Positions 12,381 to 42,149 are shown, numbered from the stretch's first letter. The stretch is DNA of 64,000 nucleotides from Amoebidium appalachense (GCA_963693365.1 CAVNZM010000006.1:10726001-10790000); one strand, 5' to 3'. Numbers and translations are program-made. The notes: generated by a model from the sequence alone, not told the origin.

Positions 12381-15300
12381 GGTCATGATCACACCAACCA
12401 AGCTGGCGACATGTCACATTTATTCAGAGCTTCACACACCTACACGTGCAGTTGCAATCCACGGTGTGCAATAAGTCAGCATGATCGATGGTCTTGAGTC
12501 AGCATCAGGCCTAGGGAGTCACCCCGTCCGAGTTCGGGCTCACTCACGTCCGCGATCGTTCATCCATGCATTGACGGGCCTGCCCAATCATTCAAGCGAG
12601 AGTCAAACAAACTGTCAAAAGTGCTGCTGCCCACGTACTCGCAGCCGCCTCAATGCATATGCCTTGGCAGTCGACCAGTGATGACGTATCTTATTTCAAT
12701 TCCACCTGCTTTAATTTTTTTTTGGTACTACGGTACTACTACCGTAGGCATGTCAGTATACAGCGTGTATGGTCATTATGCCTTGCAATGCACAGAAACA
12801 GATGCCCACGTGCACAGTACCAATTGTGTAGATGTACATGTGGGGGTTTACACACTTTTTATTGCGTGGACACTGCCGGAGGCCCAGCCACATTCGACGG
12901 CCTACTGCGTTTTCCAGCACAGCCAATCAAATGCAGCCAGTGACATATGTACATGCTAGGCAACAATGAGCGCCATCGTAGTATCTGACACCCCTATTAC
13001 ATATTATGGGTAAGCAGATCGGTAGCTCCGAAAGAAAGTTAAGGCACCGGATCACAATATCATACTGTACATGTACACTCAATACTAGCCACGACTTCCC
13101 GATATATTAGACGGTGACCACGGAGTCTCAGCTAGGGCCGTGACGGTGACTGAATAGAGTGAAAGTTGTGTGCATGCATGTCAGACAGAAGTTTGAGGCT
13201 AAGCAGAGCAACTTGCCAAAGCTAATCAGGCCAACTCTCCGCGGGCGATGCTATTGGCCCGGAGCTCTGGCTGGCAGATCACTGCGTGCACGTGATTGGT
13301 CCTTTGCACAACAGCCATTTGCGCCATGCTATTGGTCGCGGGCCGGACACAGCCGGGACTGGCAGTTAACTGCTACTGTAGATTACACAAGGGGCACCTG
13401 AGTATGTATGCGATATGCAAAATGAAATGCTTCTACATGTGGAAATAGAAGGTTGCTTGCCCAGGAATCTTGCACAAACTATTCCTACAAAAAGTCGAAA
13501 TCATGCGGCCGTGATGCCGGCTAAGTTCTGGGTTCGACGTCTGTTGCGAGCCTCGGTCGTGACTAATACATCACACTTTCAACATCCGACTCTTTTCTGG
13601 AGGACGCATCAGCACTTTCCACAGTTTTATTTCACGTCTTAATAAAAATTCCTGCTGTTAGCAACCCTAATTATTGTTTGAAGAGGAGAAAGACAATGGC
13701 CATGCATATGTGAATCACGGGTGCAGAAACGGCTTGCGGATACTCGAAGTGCCAAAAGCGAAAAACACACTTGAAGTTGCCATAGTCGAATACTGTCCAA
13801 TAGAAAGGCGGTATGCATTCGAAACTTTAGACCAATCAATCATGCCTGCGGAGTCGGACTCGTCACTCGGCTCCAACACTCGACAGCGTACAGTCACAGT
13901 GTGTTTTTCTCGTGAACAAGCAGAAAAGCCAAAATATCGCCAAGATGGGCTGTTATGTATATCTGCAGCTGTACTACTTGTATAAAGGGATAGCTGTTTA
14001 AGGAGCGACTGTGGAATTTGTTGCAAGACCCCATGAAATAGTACATCGATACTACATCTCATGTTCGTCCTTGGAATTGTAAGCGAGTGGTATCGAAATG
14101 GTGATGTCCAATCGTGGCACTTCAACCGAATGTTTCAGAACCAATGACCCTTCGCGTGATATCAACAAATCCCGTGACCGGCGATCATGCTGTTGCCTGT
14201 TGGTCCGTAGTACCCGTACGGACTTCACGGAATCACATGTACGCTCGGACTGCTGACATACTGTTGAGGGTGTATGTACAGAGGGATCGGTGCCACGGCG
14301 GTTCTTCTATCCTGATGCCTGTTCTGCATTTATATTGACATTAGGCTGAATTACTGGGTATATTTATCATAGCTCTTATGCACAAGGGTGTTCAGACGGG
14401 GGATCAGTTTACAGGTATATATATGTTTTGTCCTGTTAAGGTCATGATCTTCTATTTGGGCGGGAGAAACAATTCTATAGCATTCTATAATCGGGATTGT
14501 GACCACATTGTGCCAACAGCCAGTAGGCGCCAACGCATCGGATCCCCCAACACTTCTAAAGGGGGGCGATCGTATGTCCGGGAATTTTAGACCCCGTTTC
14601 CACATGTGTAATAGTATTGTAGTAGTTACGGAAAATGGAGCCTCGTTATACCAAAATACCAATATTTAGCGTGAATTTAATGTTTTTTACTATATGTCGA
14701 TCCACATGCAGTCCTATGTCTGTAACGGAATTTTACGTGGCGTACATGTCGAAACTGGAAAATCGTAAATCCGCTGTTACACACATACGACTCGCCCCAC
14801 AAATGAGTTTTGGGGGACCCGCGCATCAGCGAATTCATCCAATAAGAGAACGCTTGTCTTGGCGTAAGAGCGCGGCAATTATTATGCTCAAGCTAGCAAA
14901 AAAATTCCCCTGCCGTGCTTTGAATATACATCACGCACACGGTAGACTGAGTGGCACGTATATATGTACACGTGTGTGTGGGCCATTTTTCCCACTAAAA
15001 ATCGATACTAAATAGAACGGAGAAACAAAGAGCTATCTGGCAAGCAATTACTTACGGCAGTATTTAACGGTCCATGGCCTATGCATGATGAGTGCGGCCA
15101 GCCACACCCCATATGCATATGATGCATGCAGCACAGCCAGCACTGCAGCCATCATCACAGGCACCTGTGGTCTGCCGGCAAGTAATCAGTATTTGACTAT
15201 TCAGTTTCCTAGGCATGTTCATGCCCAGACCTTGTGTATTGTTTGGCTCTCAGCACACTACGTATACAGCAGCGATACTATTTTTTATAGTACTTGTGTG

Positions 15301-15714
15301 GCTCAGAGTCTCGGAGCCACCATCATATCACAAATGTTCCGCTCATCAGCTCATGGCAGCGGCAGGGAGTCGATGCATGTACCGGATCATGTAGGCGATG
15401 TACAGTAGCGTACATGCTGGACTTCCGCGGGCTGCCAAGATTACAAAGTGCTGTTAGTCTGTCTGTACCGTATGATGTGTTTCCATTCTGTGCATCTACT
15501 TGGGCACATCAACAGGGCCCAGTACTGTTAACGTTCGGCGCCGGCCAGACCTTTGCACGGCGCACAAACGATCCTTGCTCAGCGCCGCGTACCGGTGGCC
15601 ACATACGCCGTATGTAATCTACATTTGGCCACCGGCCATCTGAGCCAAGTACCGTCATTTTGCCCTCCTTCAGTTCTTACACCAATCAAATGCTGCATTT
15701 CCAGCATTCGAAAC
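12381..15714. other. 3.3 kb of unique intergenic DNA, no gene recognised
   Basis: Open frames of 60-136 codons occur on both strands (for example 13715-14125 minus and 14635-15015 plus). None shows a domain, a good splice context or a conserved motif I know. CCAAT boxes recur (near 12903, 13798, 13832, 14837), as elsewhere upstream of genes in this window. Confidence 0.45.
13253..13335. promoter_or_regulatory. cluster of three ATTGG (inverted CCAAT) boxes
   Basis: ATTGG occurs at 13253-13257, 13295-13299 and 13331-13335, spaced 42 and 36 bp within GC-richer sequence, typical of an NF-Y-dependent promoter. I see no clear gene beside it, so this may be a promoter of an unrecognised or non-coding transcript. 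Confidence 0.35.
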
Positions 15715-15716
15715 CC

Positions 15717-15724
15717 TATAAAAA
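15717..15724 (+). promoter_or_regulatory. TATA box of the C2H2 zinc-finger gene
   Basis: TATAAAAA lies 191 bp before the start codon at 15915, with a CCAAT box (about 15682) 30 bp further upstream. The order CCAAT-TATA-ATG supports a core promoter here and a 5' UTR of about 160-170 bases. Confidence 0.6.
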
Positions 15725-15914
15725 CGTGCACGCGTACCTTCTTCGCCTCAGTCCACATGCTGCTTTGGCATGGTTATCCACGCGGTGATGTATGAGTAAA
15801 CGCCGCCACTGTTAGCCTCCGTCGCCTTCACCTACCGTCATAACGTCTTGCGTCGCTAAGCGAGCAGCAAACTCAGTTCAAGTAACCTCGCAGAACATAC
15901 GCGAAACAGCGAAA

Positions 15915-17190
15915 ATGGCCGTGTTTATTGAGCAGCCCATGCCAACCATGATTAGGACAGTGCCCGCACCTGCGTGCCGCTCTGAGGGCGGTTACTACAC
16001 TATGAACTGCATAGTCCAGGAATCCCCACTAGTGGACACATACAACTGCGTGGTAGGCAAGCAGATTTCGTTTTTCCAGGACGCACCGTCACAAGCACAG
16101 TCCACGCCAAAGAAAATCCGTCACCGCAGAACATTTAAGGAGCTTGCACGCGAGATTAGCTGCCCGGTAGAGACGTGTAGTCGCAAATATGCATCACGCT
16201 CTTCTTTGTCCACACACATGCGCCTGAAGCACTCAAAGGAGGCCCAAAGGCAGCAGGAGGAGGAAGATGCCAAGCGGAAGAAGGAACAGTCCCGGCCACC
16301 CAAGCTGCTGAAACCCAAGGCCACACAACCTGCAGGCTTTGCCTTTGCCCCTCCAACCGGGGTTTCGGGCGTCATGCTGCCGCCCACCGCACTGCAGCCA
16401 GCACCCACATTCCAGGTAGGCGGCCGTGTGGGACAGAGGGGTGAGGGATGTCGGGCAGTATAGTTGGTGTCGCGCATGCCTGCAGTTGCATTTAATTTAA
16501 TCACATGTTGTGGTGTTAAAAGTGTTAGTAACCACAAGTCTTCTCTGCAGGTGCCCACACCGCGCAGCTCCATCTGTTCGTCAACCTCTTTGCTAGGCTC
16601 AGCCATAAGTGCCGAGCCCATCAATTTTGACGAGTATTTTTGGTCGACGCTGGAGGAAGGTTCCAGTGATTTGGAGTCACTTTTCGAGTCAGAAATTACC
16701 CCGGCAGCTTCACCAATGCCATTTTCACCCAACACATCGTACAATGTCTCTACACCGCCAGCATATAACAGCTGTGATGACTTCACGATGCTGTCTAACC
16801 CGGCCATGCCGCAACAAATTATCATCACAACTGCACCTATGCATCATTATTCAATGGGGGTAAGTTCTCCGACCTGTGCCCTCCACCCCCCACCCACAAC
16901 CCCACCCCACCCCCCCATCATCTTCTCTTCTCCCTCCCCGCCCCCTCCCCTCCCCCCCCCCTCCCCCCAGTGCAAAATAGTGTTTAAATGTTTTGAGTCA
17001 CATTGATATGCCTCCCAACAGACAATGTGCATGGATCGCACTTTTGCACCAATTTGAGTCATCGGGGACTGTCATTGACCACATTGTTTCCTCACAGGAC
17101 GTAAAGGTGTTCTTGCACCCCAGCCCCTATGACGGGTACACCTCTTCTGCCCAGGTCATGCACAGCGTCCTACCGCTGGCTATGCATTAG
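15915..17190 (+). CDS. single C2H2 zinc-finger, putative transcription factor
   Basis: Three exons, 15915-16415, 16551-16859 and 17098-17190, all phase 0, give 300 aa. Junctions are CAG/GTAGGC - CTGCAG/GTG and GGG/GTAAGT - CACAG/GAC. The start lies in a good context (AAAATGG). One C2H2 finger (about residues 88-111: CPVETC, then 12 residues, then HMRLKH) follows a basic stretch KKIRHRRTFKELARE that could be a nuclear signal and DNA-contact arm. A Lys/Glu-rich charged segment comes next. Exon 2 encodes an acidic-aromatic stretch (NFDEYFWSTLEEGSSDLESL) resembling an activation domain. A single finger of this CP-x-C-x-R-x-Y type is seen in fungal and protist regulators; the target genes are unknown. 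The finger and gene structure are seen; the transcription-factor role is inferred. Confidence 0.82.
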
Positions 17191-18276
17191 AGCCCTTGAG
17201 ACCAGGTACCGTAATATCACGCCAGATGCAAAATACTGCCGGAGCCCTTAGACTACGGACACTGAATTTGTTTAAAACGTAACGAATATAATAGATCCTG
17301 CAAGGTGTATCTATCCGCTTGCTCTCTAGATCAAGTTTTTGGCCTCTTGTTGGAACTGCATAAAAACTTTATCTGTTTATAGCTGTCTTCATCAAGCACA
17401 GTTGAATATTGTGCAAATGACTTTAATGTAAATACAGATAGCGGTAACGGTAGCTTGGGAGGGCCTAATGGTTTTACGGGGTGATGGTTTTACATATCTG
17501 TGAAGTCACGCGTATGACAGAATAATGACTGTCCATATGTATCTAGTTATTTTTACTGCCCTGCTCTGGCTGATGGTGCCAGCAACATATCCCCCTCTGT
17601 GTGGGTGGATCGACGTTCCAACAAAACACGAGGTTATGGGACACTTTAACACAATGCCATCGTTATGCCCGATCCCCCCCCCCCCCCCGGAGGGGGACCC
17701 ACCTGCACACATACATGCGAAACCCCTCCATATGCATACCACCATATGCATACATCTACCCACCCGCCTTCGTTATGCCCTACATGTCCCCCTCCCCCCC
17801 CCCCCCCCCCCCCCCCCCGCATACACACCAAGGCCTCCTTATCTCCTGGCCTCGATACACATCTACCCACCCACCCGTGGATGATCTACTGCTGCCAAGC
17901 TATTCGACGGTGTGTAGGTGTGTGTCACTTATTACTGTGTGTAGGTGGGGTTTCAGGCCCCAGGGGAAGGGAAGGGGGGGGGGGAGAAACAGTGAAAAGC
18001 CTTAGGGACGAGTATGCTAATGTGGGGAGGCTTTTCTAACGGTAGTTGTAGCACGTTCGTCCCTTTCCAGGGCCTAACTGCCCCCCCCCCCCCCCCCCAA
18101 GAAAAAAAAAACACACACACACACACTAACCCCCACAAAACTACCTGATAATATTTTCTAACTGAGAAGACGTCTTCTACGTCATTCTCCACATTTTTCT
18201 CTTAGAATGCTCCCCATTGCCCCCCCCCCCCCCCCCCCCTCCCCCTCTTGTATTTTTTTAAAAGTGGGTTTTCCTT

Positions 18277-18308
<32 letters not shown>

Positions 18309-18734
18309 CTATAGCTGGTTCCACCTGTTGCCGATGTAAATAATATGTAGGATAGTTCTATTGGGGCCTTTTTTTGTTACCACCCTGTGTTGGTGTATTC
18401 AACCAGCCACCGTTGTTAGCTCAGGCGTACCCGTAAACACTGGCTTGTGCAGTCATAATGTAGCCATACATAGGCTTAGACTCCCCCCCCCCCCTCCCCT
18501 CTTGTATTTTTTTAAAAGTGGGTTTTCCTTCCGGGGGGGGGGGGGGGCTATAGCTGGTTCCACCTGTTGCCGATGTAAATAATATGTACGATAGTTCTAT
18601 TGGGGCCTTTTTTTGTTACCGCCCTGTGTTGGTGTATTCAACCAGCCACCGTTGTTAGCTCAGGCGTACCCGTAAACACTGGCTTGTGCAGTCATAATGT
18701 AGCCATACATAGGCTTAGACTCCCTCCCCCCCCC

Positions 18735-18783
<49 letters not shown>

Positions 18784-20070
18784 ACACCGCCACACACACG
18801 CGTGCGCGCACATCATAATTAGACTCGTGCACACACAGACACACACACACACACCGTGCCATCACAGATACATAAACACCCGCTCTTATTGCCCCACCTA
18901 ACATTAGAGGGATCCCAGCTTTCAGGGGATTTTCAGTTTTCCGTTTTGTTCCATTTACTCTCACCCTTCATGGTGAGCCCAAGCAGGGTTTCTAATAATA
19001 GGACACCAAGACACCCCCTTTGAGCACTGCATGCGTGAAGAACCCCCCCCCCCCCCCCCCCCCCCCCCCCAACCCCACCCCACCCCTCTCCAGGAAATAA
19101 CTGCACGTGCATATTTATGGTGTTGGACCGATTGACATGCTGAGCCTCTAGTTCGCTCGGTAAATCCCCCCCCCTCCCCCTCCATATCATGATCACCGCC
19201 GTGGCCCACCCTGCCTCATTTCGCCTGGCACTTGGCCGGGAACTAAATTGTTACCACTTCCGTTAGGCTTTGCTGATAGATTCTTGCTGGTCTGCGTACG
19301 TTTCATCCTTTTCAAGGCTTTTCTCATCATGTTGTAAATTGTCGTGTGTTTTTTCTGGCCTTTTGTTTTCCTATAATGCATAACCTCGATGGTTTCACAC
19401 TTTTATATTGTCTGTTCTTTCCTATTGCTTTCTGATATGTTGCCTAGCCTCTGTGTTTTCATCCATCTGGTTTTCTGTGCCCAACATCGGTAGGCCTCAC
19501 AATGTATTATTTAATAGGTGCCGAATCCCCCCCCCCCCTCCCCCCAAAACACACACACACACACCTCCCCCTTTCCCCCCCCCCCCCCCCCCAAAAAAAA
19601 AAAAAAAAAAAAAAAAAAACTTGCTTTTGGTCGAAAGAAATACTTACTATGTAGTTAAATGCATGCAGGCCACGGTCTTAGTGGAGAGGGGCCCGGGTTG
19701 GTTGATATGATTACATGTGTGCTTGTGTTTGTGCTTCGAATGTGTGTCTCACTGTCTGTGTGTGTGTGTGCGTGTTTTTGTGCATGTGCGCGTGCACGTA
19801 CGCGTGTAACTGTCAGTGCTTGTGTGCATGTGTGACAGGATGTGTGAGTGATTTTAGGTCGAATTCGAAGGGTGGGTGGGTTCAGAGTGTCGACTATTAA
19901 TTAGTGTCAAGAAAAGTTTTAGAGACAAGTTTAACACACGTGGACAAGCACAGCTCGTCCGTGCCTCCTCCGTTGGCTATTCCACACAGCCGCTTGCAGA
20001 CACATTTTTGCTGGCTGTTATGATACCCGAAGTCGCAATCGGAAGACCTCGAAGCCCAAACACCCTTTGA

Positions 20071-20109
<39 letters not shown>

Positions 20110-20625
20110 ACCCACCCTGTGGAGATTAAATATAGCTAAACTATGCTTATTGTGGTGCACATAGTTAAGATTTGATCACCAAGTTTTTGTTCTCATTACC
20201 ATCATTACCTCTCGGGGGGGTTGGGACGGGAGGTGATGGTAGTGATGGCGATATGGGCAAGAGGGTTGGTGGGTGGGTGGGTGGGTGGGTGGGTGGGTGG
20301 TGGGTGGGGAGGGGAGGGGGGATGGAATAAGTTAACCTGGAGAGTTCATGCGCGATTCAAGTGAGTAAGTCCAGGTTGTAATGGTGGTTTCTAAGGGGGG
20401 GGAGGGGTACTGTAAAGGGCTGTAAGTGCCCCCCCCCCCCTCTCCCCCCCCCCCCCCCCCCCCCATCCCCTCTGAACACACACACACATACACACACAAA
20501 ACTACTGCAATCTTTCCCCCCTTTAATGTAGACACACCATGACTAGTCCAACTGATCCTCTCCGTTCCTCCGTTTGAAACAATGACCCTCCGGCCTCCGT
20601 CTCTCTTACAGTCTGAGACTTATAT
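17191..20625. other. intergenic region with C/G runs and microsatellites
   Basis: No gene recognised. The 3' flank of the zinc-finger gene is followed by C runs (17677-17689, 17790-17818, 18082-18098, 19043-19070, 20073-20107), a C run followed by an A run (19578-19619), and a GGGT repeat (20263-20310). Short frames lack domains. A tandem duplication within it is listed separately. Confidence 0.5.
18228..18720. repeat. tandem duplication, two copies of about 240-255 bp
   Basis: 18228-18480 and 18481-18720 are near-identical: C run, TTGTATTTTTTTAAAAGTGG, G run, TATAGCTGGTTCC, then a 170-bp unique segment ending AGGCTTAGACTCCC. Base differences are few (for example GTAGGATAG versus GTACGATAG). 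The G run is clearly longer in the first copy, so homopolymer length has drifted faster than the rest. Confidence 0.92.
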
Positions 20626-21017
20626 AAACTCTCAAATGAATGACCCGGCAAGCATGCACATATTGCGCCGTGTGGTGTTTTGGTGACCATGCACTGCCTA
20701 CCACTTGTTGAGTCACAAGCCGCGGCCATTACTTCGTAACGGACATTTATAAGAAAGACCTTTCTCTCGTTATAGGTGTCATGTCCTTCGCCTCCATCTT
20801 CAGGCGGGTACCGGCATCATTTAAACTCTCAAATGAATGACCCGGCAAGCATGCACATATTGCGCCGTGTGGTGTTTTGGTGGCCATGCACTGCTATCAC
20901 TTGTTGAGTCACAAGCCGCGGCCATTACTTCGTAACGGACATTTATAAGAAAAACCTTTCTCTCGTTATAGGTGTCATGTCCTTCGCCTCCATCTTCAGG
21001 CGGGTACCGGCACCATT
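20626..21017. repeat. tandem duplication (196-bp period) of a promoter and 5' coding end
   Basis: 20626-20821 and 20822-21017 match with a handful of differences. Each copy carries a TTATAA box, TTTCTCTCGTTATAGGTGTC and the first 13 codons of the small gene at 20977. In the first copy the frame runs into the repeat start and stops after 18 codons. Confidence 0.93.
20943..20948 (+). promoter_or_regulatory. TATA-like box of the 60-aa gene
   Basis: TTATAA lies 34 bp before the ATG at 20977, which would place initiation in the pyrimidine-rich TTTCTCTCG and leave a very short leader. The same box is present in the duplicated upstream copy, 196 bp earlier. Confidence 0.5.
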
Positions 21018-21159
21018 TAATGGCTACAGTGCAGCCTTAACACCACTAAAAACAGCTCACAGTGAATCTTATTTTTACCGAAGTCTAGCTAAAGGAGTCG
21101 AGCTCTCTGAGGCCAACAGGTGCGTTAGGCATTATGAAATGCAAGACATCCGGATATAA
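20977..21159 (+). CDS. small basic protein of 60 aa, possibly mitochondrial
   Basis: An intronless frame lies between a TATA-like box and an AATAAA signal 10 bases after the stop codon, which makes a compact gene plausible. The N-terminus, MSFASIFRRVPAPF, has Ser, Phe and Arg and no acidic residues, like a mitochondrial presequence. The rest contains SESYFYRSLAKGVELSEANR. I do not recognise the family. A GTGCGT donor after codon 48 (CAG/GTGCGT) is an alternative end of a first exon, but no matching acceptor is obvious before the opposing Ras-like gene. The duplicated promoter copy upstream encodes only an 18-codon stub. Confidence 0.45.
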   Translation: MSFASIFRRVPAPFNGYSAALTPLKTAHSESYFYRSLAKGVELSEANRCVRHYEMQDIRI

Positions 21160-21168
21160 AGCGGGGGC

Positions 21169-21174
21169 AATAAA
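21169..21174 (+). terminator. polyadenylation signal AATAAA
   Basis: A canonical hexamer nine bases after the stop of the 60-aa frame. It supports a transcript ending here, before the convergent Ras-like gene. Confidence 0.5.
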
Positions 21175-21464
21175 GCTGGTGATAATTAGAAATCCACTGG
21201 GACAAAAAGCGAACACCCTGTTTTAAATAGATCTCAGAGGAAAAACGAACACCTGCCAGATGCCTTTCCCCATTATAATCGTTCCCATGCTCATCCGTGA
21301 CCGATTACAACATTACAAACTAGGTGTGCGTGCAGCCCATCTGAAGCCATGTTTAAAACTTCAACTTCGCAGCATCACATATAAATACGTGCACCCCACT
21401 GCATAGCAGCGGGATTAAAAGGAAAAGTTCAAGTTAGAGTACATTCGTCTACGACTTGGTAAAC

Positions 21465-22927
21465 CTACAAAATGGTGCAGGCAGACTTCTTTTTGGGCTT
21501 CTTTTCCACGTTAGCCTTTCCTGGCGTGGCGTTCTTCTTCCCTGCATTTTCCTCGGCTTTACGTACGAGCCTGACACATTCAAAGAACACTTCATCAATA
21601 TTAAGGCGCGTCTTGGCACTGGTTTCCAAGTACGGCACCTTCCATCGTTCCGCTACCGCCTGTGCATCCCTCGTGCTAACCTCCCGATCGTGCTCCAAAT
21701 CTGCCTTGTTGCCGATCAGCACACACGGAAACCACGATTTGTCCTTCACCCGCAGGATCTGGTTGTGAATGGTCTCGATTGATTGGAGCGATTCTGCATC
21801 GGTGATGCTGAAGATGCACAAGAAGCCGTTGCCAGTACGCATAAACTGCTCGCGCAGAAGGGAGTATTCTTCTTGCCCTGCTGTGTCCAAGATGTTGATT
21901 GCAACGGGCTTTTCGTCCACCGTCACCTGTTCAGAAAAAAGAGAGCACATCAGCGGCGGTAGTTAGGTCAACCTCCCCCCCCCCCCCCCCCTTTCCCCCC
22001 TCCCCTTCCTCCCCCCTGCTTCCAAAGGCAACAGTCTTACCTTCTTCCCCCTCTATAGTATAGCACTTCGCTTAATTTAGTCAGCCTCATCCCCTCTCCC
22101 TGCCACCCCCTCCCCCCCCCCCCCCCCCCCCCCCCTCCCCCCCTCCTGCCCGCCTTTCCGCCCCCCTTCCCCTATGCACACTTTCTATTTCCGGCCCTCA
22201 CTTTCGGTTTTCTACAGTTGAGCCACCTTGAGCTCGTTCACTACTAGTAACCAAGTTGGTTGTTGTAGTTACTGTCGACACTAAGAACACCCGGAATCAG
22301 GTGATAGGCCAACGGTTCTCCAATACCGAAATGCGAAAGTTGCCAGGCCCCATGTTTTGGTTACATGCAAACCGTACACGTGAGAGGTGTAATGCTTACA
22401 AAATTGCCTTTTTCGTTTCAATTGAATTTCTTCCCTGGAATCAAGCATTTTCACTCAGCATCCAAGCTCCTATTAAGCGAAATAAGAAAGGCCCAACTCC
22501 AAGGCGGTAACATCATCTAAATAACTGTAAAAAACCGCAAGAAGAGTTGTGGGAAGTTCGAAAACAGCCACAATTAGTTTGTATACAGCTAACTTGGGGT
22601 GAGAGGAGATGAGGTAGAGAGGGGTGGGAACGCCAGAAACGTGGGAGGGGGGGGGAAGAGGGGGAGGAGAGTGGGGGGGGGGGGGGGGGGGGGGGGAAGG
22701 GGGGCGCTTGAGTTTACTTGGCCCAATTACAGTGCAGTGAAATTTAACAAATCAAGATAACCCACCTGCTTACGGTATGAATCTTCAATGGTAGGGTCGT
22801 ATTCTTCGATGAATTTGGATTGGATAAACTGAACAGTAATGGCTGACTTTCCTACACCACCAGGCCCCACAATGAGCAGCTTCATTTCGGGCAGGGCCCC
22901 ATCTTCGCCTGCTGCTGGTGCTGCCAT
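21465..22927 (-). CDS. Ras-family small GTPase
   Basis: Two exons, 22766-22927 and 21465-21926, joined CAG/GTGGGT - AACAG/GTG in phase 0, give 207 aa. All G boxes are present: GPGGVGKSA (G1), the switch I effector [11 protein letters not shown] (G2), DTAGQEEY with the Ras-type Gln61 (G3), NKAD (G4), ETSAK (G5). The C-terminus is lysine-rich (KKPKKKSA) and ends in the CAAX box CTIL; terminal Leu predicts geranylgeranylation and plasma-membrane binding. There is an extra 14-residue N-terminal extension before MKLLIV. The residue equivalent to Ras Ala11 is Pro, unusual though position 11 varies among Ras, R-Ras and Rap. The effector loop matches Ras/Rap. It sits clearly in the Ras subfamily; whether it is orthologous to Ras proper is uncertain. 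The 839-bp intron contains C and G runs. Confidence 0.95.
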
Positions 22928-23247
22928 TCTCCTTCTATAGAGTGAGACAGTTTCTTGTTAATGCTTTTGGCAGGAGATTCAAATCTAAAATGGTGGAAAA
23001 TATGGCGGATTGACATCGATGGGAAACGAACTTGAGGCCGAGAAACGTTCCGTGGAGGCTCCGAAGTCAACACGCAATCAACTGAATTCGGCATAGTAAA
23101 ATGCATGATAATATGTGTTGAAGAATTTTTATGAATTTATAAAATTATACCATAAATTTAAAGAAGTTTAAAGTACAGGGTGTAAAATTATTAAGATCTT
23201 TTGCTTGGTGAGATTTTCGCCAATCGTGTTAATACTGCAAAGATAGA

Positions 23248-23357
23248 CCAATCAAGCACACAAGTTAAATATTTGCAACAGATTGCTTGAGTTAGTAGCC
23301 AATCATAGTGGAGTTGATAATGGTGCTTCAAAATATTGATGGAACCACGCTGATTGG
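23248..23357 (-). promoter_or_regulatory. CCAAT-box cluster upstream of the Ras-like gene
   Basis: CCAAT at 23248-23252 and 23299-23303 and ATTGG at 23353-23357 lie 320-430 bp upstream of the minus-strand start codon, evenly spaced by about 50 bp. Similar triplets occur at 1149-1205 and 13253-13335, suggesting NF-Y-type promoters are common in this genome. Confidence 0.45.
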
Positions 23358-23429
23358 TTGAAGGCGCACCGCATAGACTTTTGTTGCCGCCGACGCCAGC
23401 AACCGCAGAAGTCACAACCCCGGGAAGAA

Positions 23430-24045
<616 letters not shown>

Positions 24046-25392
24046 TTGGCGGTTTGAAAAAAGAAGAAATAAAGGGGATTATAGTACAGCTATTAGGGTT
24101 ACCTGCCCGCCGCGGCTACACCAGTGGACTATAGAGATAACTGCCACCATCCCCACTCACATGATTAAAACCACCACCAACAAGTTGCATGTGGCAGTTA
24201 CAGTGACAAGGTGATTCTTAGCAAATATATATGGTTTTCGACCTGATATAATGGCTAAGAAATAATTATGGCAATCAGCCACAGCACCCATATGTTTTAA
24301 AGTACGTTGGGTTTCCCTTGTATTGTTCCGTGGCTGCATTCCAACGGAGCCAACCAGCCGTACTACCTCAACTGCCGGTGTCCTGAACAAGCTTAAGTTT
24401 TGGAACTGTCTGCAAGCCAGTGACTATCTTCTTCTTCATGAGCTGTACACAGAACTACAAATTTGCTTGGCCAGAAGAGCTTGCGCATGCATGCACCTAG
24501 ATTTTCGGGCAAGTAAACGTTCGTGGTTTAGATCTCGAGTTCACGAGGGACCACGTGTTCTTACGCTATAGTGCATGTTCTATTTGCATGCCGAGAAGTT
24601 TTTCGTCTTTGGTTGGCAATTTTTCAGCCACATGAGAGTTGTAGCAATTTAATGATGTCGTTGAACCGAAACTTTGATATGATGTCGATGCTGGGGACTG
24701 GGGCTCTAGGTCTGGATCTGGACACTGGGATTCCACTGGGATACATATATGTACTTGGACTATCACACGGCAGCATCCAGGCTTACCGCACACATCTGGC
24801 AGTGTGCCTGCACACTACATCATGGTATTATTCACGTAAACATGGTTTGAACGGCATCGAGCACCGAACTTAATTGATACGTCATTCTGAAGTCTTGACA
24901 TACAAACACACACCATTTGAACTTCGAGAAGCTGTCATGCTTTGGAAATCCCCCTCCGCCTACACTCCCACCCCCACCCACCTCTCCCCACTTCTCAGCA
25001 CATACAGGCCAAATAACGCATGAAGTTTGTGTCGAGCTGTGTGCAAGCCATGGACTATTAAATAGAATCCTTCGAAAAGCGCCACACCATACTAACGGAA
25101 ACACGTTCCAACATTTCATACCATTCATTCGGCCAGGACCCCACCTTTCCCCAGGATATTGGACACAAGTAAAGACCCCACTCTCAACCCCCCCCCCCCC
25201 GCTTTCTCCCTATAACGACCCAGACACACAGCCTCTGTGAATAATTCACAATCCGTATCATACACCGTGCTCTGGGTCGTATATGTTTGCCCTATCTTAG
25301 CCAACACCTAATTAGACCCCAGTCCCTTCTCCCTCACCTCCCCCTTGCCACCTTGTTCTTGCAGCTAGGACTCCTCACCAACATCGTGAGGG
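24046..25392. other. intergenic spacer between FNIP and the Ras-like gene
   Basis: Mostly unique sequence with no recognised gene. It lies downstream of the FNIP stop codon and upstream of the Ras-like gene; part of it should be the FNIP 3' UTR, but I could not find a clear AATAAA on the minus strand. Confidence 0.4.

Positions 25393-42149
<16,757 letters not shown>

Noticed and set aside
11578-15015. Frames of 100-136 codons on both strands (11578-11892, 13715-14125, 14635-15015)
   Set aside because: No recognisable motifs, overlapping open frames on the other strand, and no supporting splice or polyadenylation context; left as unannotated.
20263-20310. GGGT repeats as interstitial telomere
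   Set aside because: No TTAGGG-type register and only about 45 bp; a simple repeat with G-quadruplex potential.
24900-25240. Proline-rich plus-strand frame as a gene
   Set aside because: C-rich composition only; it lies in the FNIP 3' flank without splice or start support.
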